From positions 1,154,514 to 1,218,513 of the forward strand of contig NZ_AP018314.1 in the NCBI RefSeq assembly GCF_002368075.1: DNA of 64,000 nucleotides, written 5' to 3'. Numbering within the stretch: the first letter of the stretch is position 1; the number at the start of each line of letters is the position of its first letter. Origin of the DNA: Sphaerospermopsis kisseleviana NIES-73 (GTDB taxonomy: Bacteria > Cyanobacteriota > Cyanobacteriia > Cyanobacteriales > Nostocaceae). The notes beneath the pieces were generated by a model that saw only the letters and a program-made list of their open reading frames with translations, searched no databases and was not told the DNA's origin. A program made the position numbers and the translations under genes. Shown in pieces: positions 61,449 to 64,000 of the stretch.

Positions 61449-63092
61449 ATGACAACACCGGAGTTCGCCCAAAGGCTGGCAGCAATTAGTACGGAAATAA
61501 ATCAACCTGTATGTGCCTACCTCAACCGTCGCGGACAAGTGATCCGGGTGGGGGTAGGCACTCCACGTCAAACCCAAATCCCACCCCTAGAACTGCCCCG
61601 TTATGGTGCAGAACGGTTGAGCGGTATTCGTTGTATAGCCACCCATCTCAAAGCAGAACCACCGAATGAGGCGGCACTGACAGCAATGGCGCTACAACGT
61701 TTAGATGCTCTAGTAATGCTGAATATTACTGGCACAGGATTTACCCGTCGGGGTGGGGGAGCGACTGGGTACGTAAAAGAAGCTTATTTGGCGCATTTGG
61801 TAGCTAATAGCAGACAATTAGTTTTAACTCAGTCATCAGGAATGAATATTCCAGACTCAGCCTTATATTCCAGCGTATCGCCACCTCTGAGTTTAGATGC
61901 GATCGCCGAACAGGATTTTCTGGACTTGGTGGAAAGTCTAGAAGCAGAATTCCGTCGGGAATATATTGCTCAAGAAGTAGACGCTGACCATGATCTCGTG
62001 GTTATAGTCGGGGTACTAACCGATGATATGACTCCCCAACGATTTCAAGACACCATAGCCGAACTAGCAAGGCTAGTGGATACGGCTGGGGGTGATGTCT
62101 TGCAGGCCTTACAACAAAAGCGATCGCGCATTCATCCTCAAACAGTAATTGGTGAAGGTAAAGTCCAAGAAGTAGCTTTAACCGCCCAAACCTTGGGAGC
62201 AAATTTGGTAGTTTTTGACCGTGACCTTTCACCCGCTCAAGTCCGCAACCTAGAAGCGCAGATTGGTGTCAGAGTTGTTGACCGCACAGAAGTGATATTA
62301 GATATCTTTGCCCAACGCGCCCAATCTGGTGCTGGTAAATTACAAGTTGAACTAGCGCAGCTAGAATATATGCTGCCAAGACTCACCGGCAGAGGCCGTG
62401 CCATGTCCCGACTAGGGGGTGGGATCGGGACTCGTGGACCTGGTGAAACCAAATTAGAAACAGAACGGCGAGCAATTCAAAGAAGGATTTCTCGACTACA
62501 GCAAGAAGTAAACCAATTACAAGCTCATCGTTGTCGGTTAAGGCAACGGCGACAACATCGGGAAGTTCCTTCAGTGGCCTTGGTGGGTTATACCAACGCG
62601 GGCAAGTCTACCTTGCTCAACGCCCTCACCAACGCGGAAGTATATACAGCCGACCAACTGTTTGCCACACTTGATCCCACCACCCGTCGTCTGATTATTT
62701 CTCATGCGGATACAAATGAACCCCAGGAAACCTTAATCACAGATACTGTAGGGTTTATTCATGAATTACCAGCTTCTTTAATGGATGCTTTCCGCGCCAC
62801 CTTGGAGGAAGTCACCGAAGCAGATGCCCTACTACATTTAGTGGATTTATCCCATCCTGCCTGGTTAAGTCATATTCGGTCAGTTCGGGATATTCTTGCC
62901 CAAATGCCTATTACTCCCGGTCCGGCATTAGTTGTATTTAACAAGATCGATCAAGTCAATAGTGAAACTCTGGCTTTGGCGCAAGAAGAATTTCCTCTAG
63001 CGGTGTTTATCTCCGCCAGTCAACGTTTAGGTTTAGATACTGTACGCCTACGCCTGTCCCAGTTGATTCAATATGCAGTAGACGGCGGTTGA
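61449..63092 (+). CDS. hflX: GTPase HflX
   Basis: The 547-residue protein has the HflX N-terminal domain (VIGEGKVQEVALTAQTLGAN, LSPAQVRNLEAQIGVRVVDR, GAGKLQVELAQLEYMLPRLT, GGGIGTRGPGETKLETERRA) and a G domain: G1 VALVGYTNAGKSTLLNALTN, G3 DTVGFI, G4 FNKID. It is longer than E. coli HflX because of about 150 extra N-terminal residues typical of cyanobacteria. HflX splits stalled ribosomes after stress. A HIP1 site overlaps the start region (gcgatcgcATG). Confidence 0.95.
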   Translation: MTTPEFAQRLAAISTEINQPVCAYLNRRGQVIRVGVGTPRQTQIPPLELPRYGAERLSGIRCIATHLKAEPPNEAALTAMALQRLDALVMLNITGTGFTRRGGGATGYVKEAYLAHLVANSRQLVLTQSSGMNIPDSALYSSVSPPLSLDAIAEQDFLDLVESLEAEFRREYIAQEVDADHDLVVIVGVLTDDMTPQRFQDTIAELARLVDTAGGDVLQALQQKRSRIHPQTVIGEGKVQEVALTAQTLGANLVVFDRDLSPAQVRNLEAQIGVRVVDRTEVILDIFAQRAQSGAGKLQVELAQLEYMLPRLTGRGRAMSRLGGGIGTRGPGETKLETERRAIQRRISRLQQEVNQLQAHRCRLRQRRQHREVPSVALVGYTNAGKSTLLNALTNAEVYTADQLFATLDPTTRRLIISHADTNEPQETLITDTVGFIHELPASLMDAFRATLEEVTEADALLHLVDLSHPAWLSHIRSVRDILAQMPITPGPALVVFNKIDQVNSETLALAQEEFPLAVFISASQRLGLDTVRLRLSQLIQYAVDGG

Positions 63093-63228
63093 GCTTGAAA
63101 ATTGAGCTTGAAAATTTTAGATTTTGGATTTTGGATGATTTGCTGGTAGCTCTGGCATCGTTCTGGCCAAGGATGAGACAGAAGCTACCTTTTATAATTG
63201 AAAAGTATTTGCTCAAATTGAGGATATT

Positions 63229-63498
63229 ATGACTGCCAAAGTAGAAATCTACACTTGGAGTACCTGCCCATTTTGTAACCGTGCCAAAAACCTACTATTA
63301 AATAAAGGCGTTGATTTCATCGAATACAACATTGATAGAGATGAGGTAGCAAGAAATGAAATGGCTCAAAGAGCAAATGGAAAGCGTTCTCTGCCTCAAA
63401 TTTTTATCAATGATCATCACATTGGTGGTTGTGATAATCTTTACACTTTAGACAGTGCAGGTCAACTGGATACTCTTCTTGGAGGTTCTAAGGTTTAG
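63229..63498 (+). CDS. grxC: Glutaredoxin 3
   Basis: The 89-residue protein has the dithiol active site WSTCPFCNRAKNLL (CPFC), LPQIFINDHHIGGCDNLYTL with the cis-Pro and GG-x-D glutathione site. GrxC-type glutaredoxins reduce disulfides with glutathione. Its length is standard. Downstream there are only repeats. Confidence 0.96.
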   Translation: MTAKVEIYTWSTCPFCNRAKNLLLNKGVDFIEYNIDRDEVARNEMAQRANGKRSLPQIFINDHHIGGCDNLYTLDSAGQLDTLLGGSKV

Positions 63499-63518
63499 GT
63501 CAAGCGTCTTGAGACTCC

Positions 63519-63757
63519 CTCACAGGGGTAGGTTTTTAATATGATCTGTGAAGGCAAGACCAGGAAGACAAGGAAGGCTTGTCCTGAGCGTAGTCGAAGG
63601 GATGGACAAGGAAGATTTTATACGGACAATGGTTTTTTAACGGACTATTTTTGTGACTAAGAATACAGAGTTTGTACTGTTTTCCTCCCTTGTCACCTTG
63701 TCCACCTTGTCCACCAAGTCTTGCCCTCACGACAATGTAAAATACCTACCCTTGTGA
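63519..63757. repeat. Repeat-rich segment bounded by inverted repeats
   Basis: CTCACAGGGGTAGGTTTTTA at about 63519 and AAAATACCTACCCTTGTGAG at about 63738 are near-perfect inverted copies. The interior has the CTTGTCCTGAGCGTAGTCGAAGGG repeat and CACCTTGTCCACCTTGTCCA tandem units. No gene is seen inside. Confidence 0.6.
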
Positions 63758-63758
63758 G

Positions 63759-63808
63759 CTTGAGACTCCCCCACCAACCTAACGGTGTAGCGGGAGATTC
63801 AAGTTTTC
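63759..63808. repeat. Hairpin repeat CTTGAGACTCCC...GGGAGATTCAAG
   Basis: CTTGAGACTCCC near 63761 pairs with GGGAGATTCAAG near 63793 with two mismatches; an inner CACC...GGTG also pairs. Same CTTGAGACTCCC text occurs at 63509. Confidence 0.6.
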
Positions 63809-63837
63809 TTAGAAACCTGCTTTTTGGAATTATAAGT

Positions 63838-63975
63838 AGGGCTTGCTGACAAAATGCAAAACCCAGATAAATCAAAGGTAAGGTGGTCAGTGACCACTAA
63901 CGCTCACGGCGAAGCCTTGCACTTTTATTGAGTTCGAGAGATGGAAAAGAAATCTTGAAATCTCATCCTGACTCC
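63838..63975 (+). repeat. Interspersed element, copy C
   Basis: TAGGGCTTGCTGACAAAATG, then CAAAACCCAGATAAATCAAAGG, CCTTGCACTTTTATTGAG and GAGATGGAAAAGAAATCTTG. The blocks match copy B (57130-57300, opposite strand) and copy A (53450). Confidence 0.75.
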
Positions 63976-63978
63976 TGT

Positions 63979-64000
63979 AAGGGCGAAGCATTCGGCCGAT
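63979..64000 (+). repeat. Start of a GGGCGAAGCATTCGG-family repeat, cut by the window edge
   Basis: TAAGGGCGAAGCATTCGG matches the left arm of the elements at 4911 and 21993. The rest lies outside the window. Confidence 0.6.

Noticed and set aside
63536..63875. Two minus-strand frames at the window end
   Set aside because: Both are translations of repeat sequence (GGQGGQGDKGGK and similar).
1..64000. tRNA, rRNA, tmRNA, RNase P RNA or an intact transposase gene
   Set aside because: None was recognised on reading both strands; only MITE-like and IS-end-like fragments are present.

Overview
The window looks like chromosomal DNA of a filamentous cyanobacterium, most likely Nostocales (Anabaena/Dolichospermum/Nostoc-like). 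Supports: HIP1 octamers (GCGATCGC) inside many genes; typically cyanobacterial genes (pxcA, cruF/cruG for myxol glycosides, the NDH-1 CO2-uptake genes ndhF/ndhD with a CupA/CupB-type protein, sufR-sufBCDS); and abundant short tandem repeats (GGTAATT, GACTCCT, TAAAATC and GGTGACA types) known from heterocystous cyanobacteria. The genus is inference. No tRNA, rRNA or CRISPR array was seen.

Layout. 1-6.1 kb: minus-strand genes for a partial FAD disulfide oxidoreductase, a TVP38/TMEM64 protein, an MltA-like secreted protein, pxcA and a nucleotidyltransferase. 6.4-11.2 kb: rplU-rpmA behind a structured leader, cruF-cruG, and an extended RNase HI. 11.7-16.2 kb: small metabolic, hypothetical and Uma2 genes. 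16.3-21.4 kb: the ndhF-ndhD-cup CO2-uptake operon. 21.7-26.5 kb: small proteins, an EAL-domain pseudogene, an AI-2E transporter and an LCP protein. 26.5-31.1 kb: an NAD biosynthesis operon pncB-nadD-nrtR-nadE with an NrtR-type palindrome over its promoter. 31.1-33.4 kb: a type II restriction-modification system with a control protein and tandem C-boxes. 33.5-40.1 kb: conserved hypotheticals and a MazF-type toxin-antitoxin pair. 40.3-42.3 kb: an AAA ATPase plus DUF4435/TOPRIM pair resembling PARIS/OLD-type phage defence. 42.6-48.7 kb: divergent sufR / sufBCDS with two SufR operators and repeat insertions inside sufD. 48.7-52.9 kb: a nuclease-like gene, an Imm1-like gene, a Uma2 gene, a double-glycine-leader peptide and a CPBP protease. 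53.4-57.3 kb: TM2 protein, a small membrane protein, a copper P-type ATPase and repeats. 57.7-61.1 kb: a decaying module of a degenerate-NTPase+TPR protein, an ATPase broken by an internal deletion, and a truncated paralogue. 61.4-64 kb: hflX, grxC and repeats.

Themes. Four regulatory circuits can be read from regulator plus matching DNA site: NrtR, C protein, SufR, and a probable leader of rplU. Defence or conflict genes (R-M, ATPase-TOPRIM, MazF, Imm1, ATPase/TPR module) are spread between housekeeping operons. Palindromic repeats are everywhere: one hairpin family sits mainly between convergent gene ends, where it probably acts as a two-way terminator, and several repeat types have entered coding sequence (sufD, the 3' end of pncB, the 5' end of the cruG frame).
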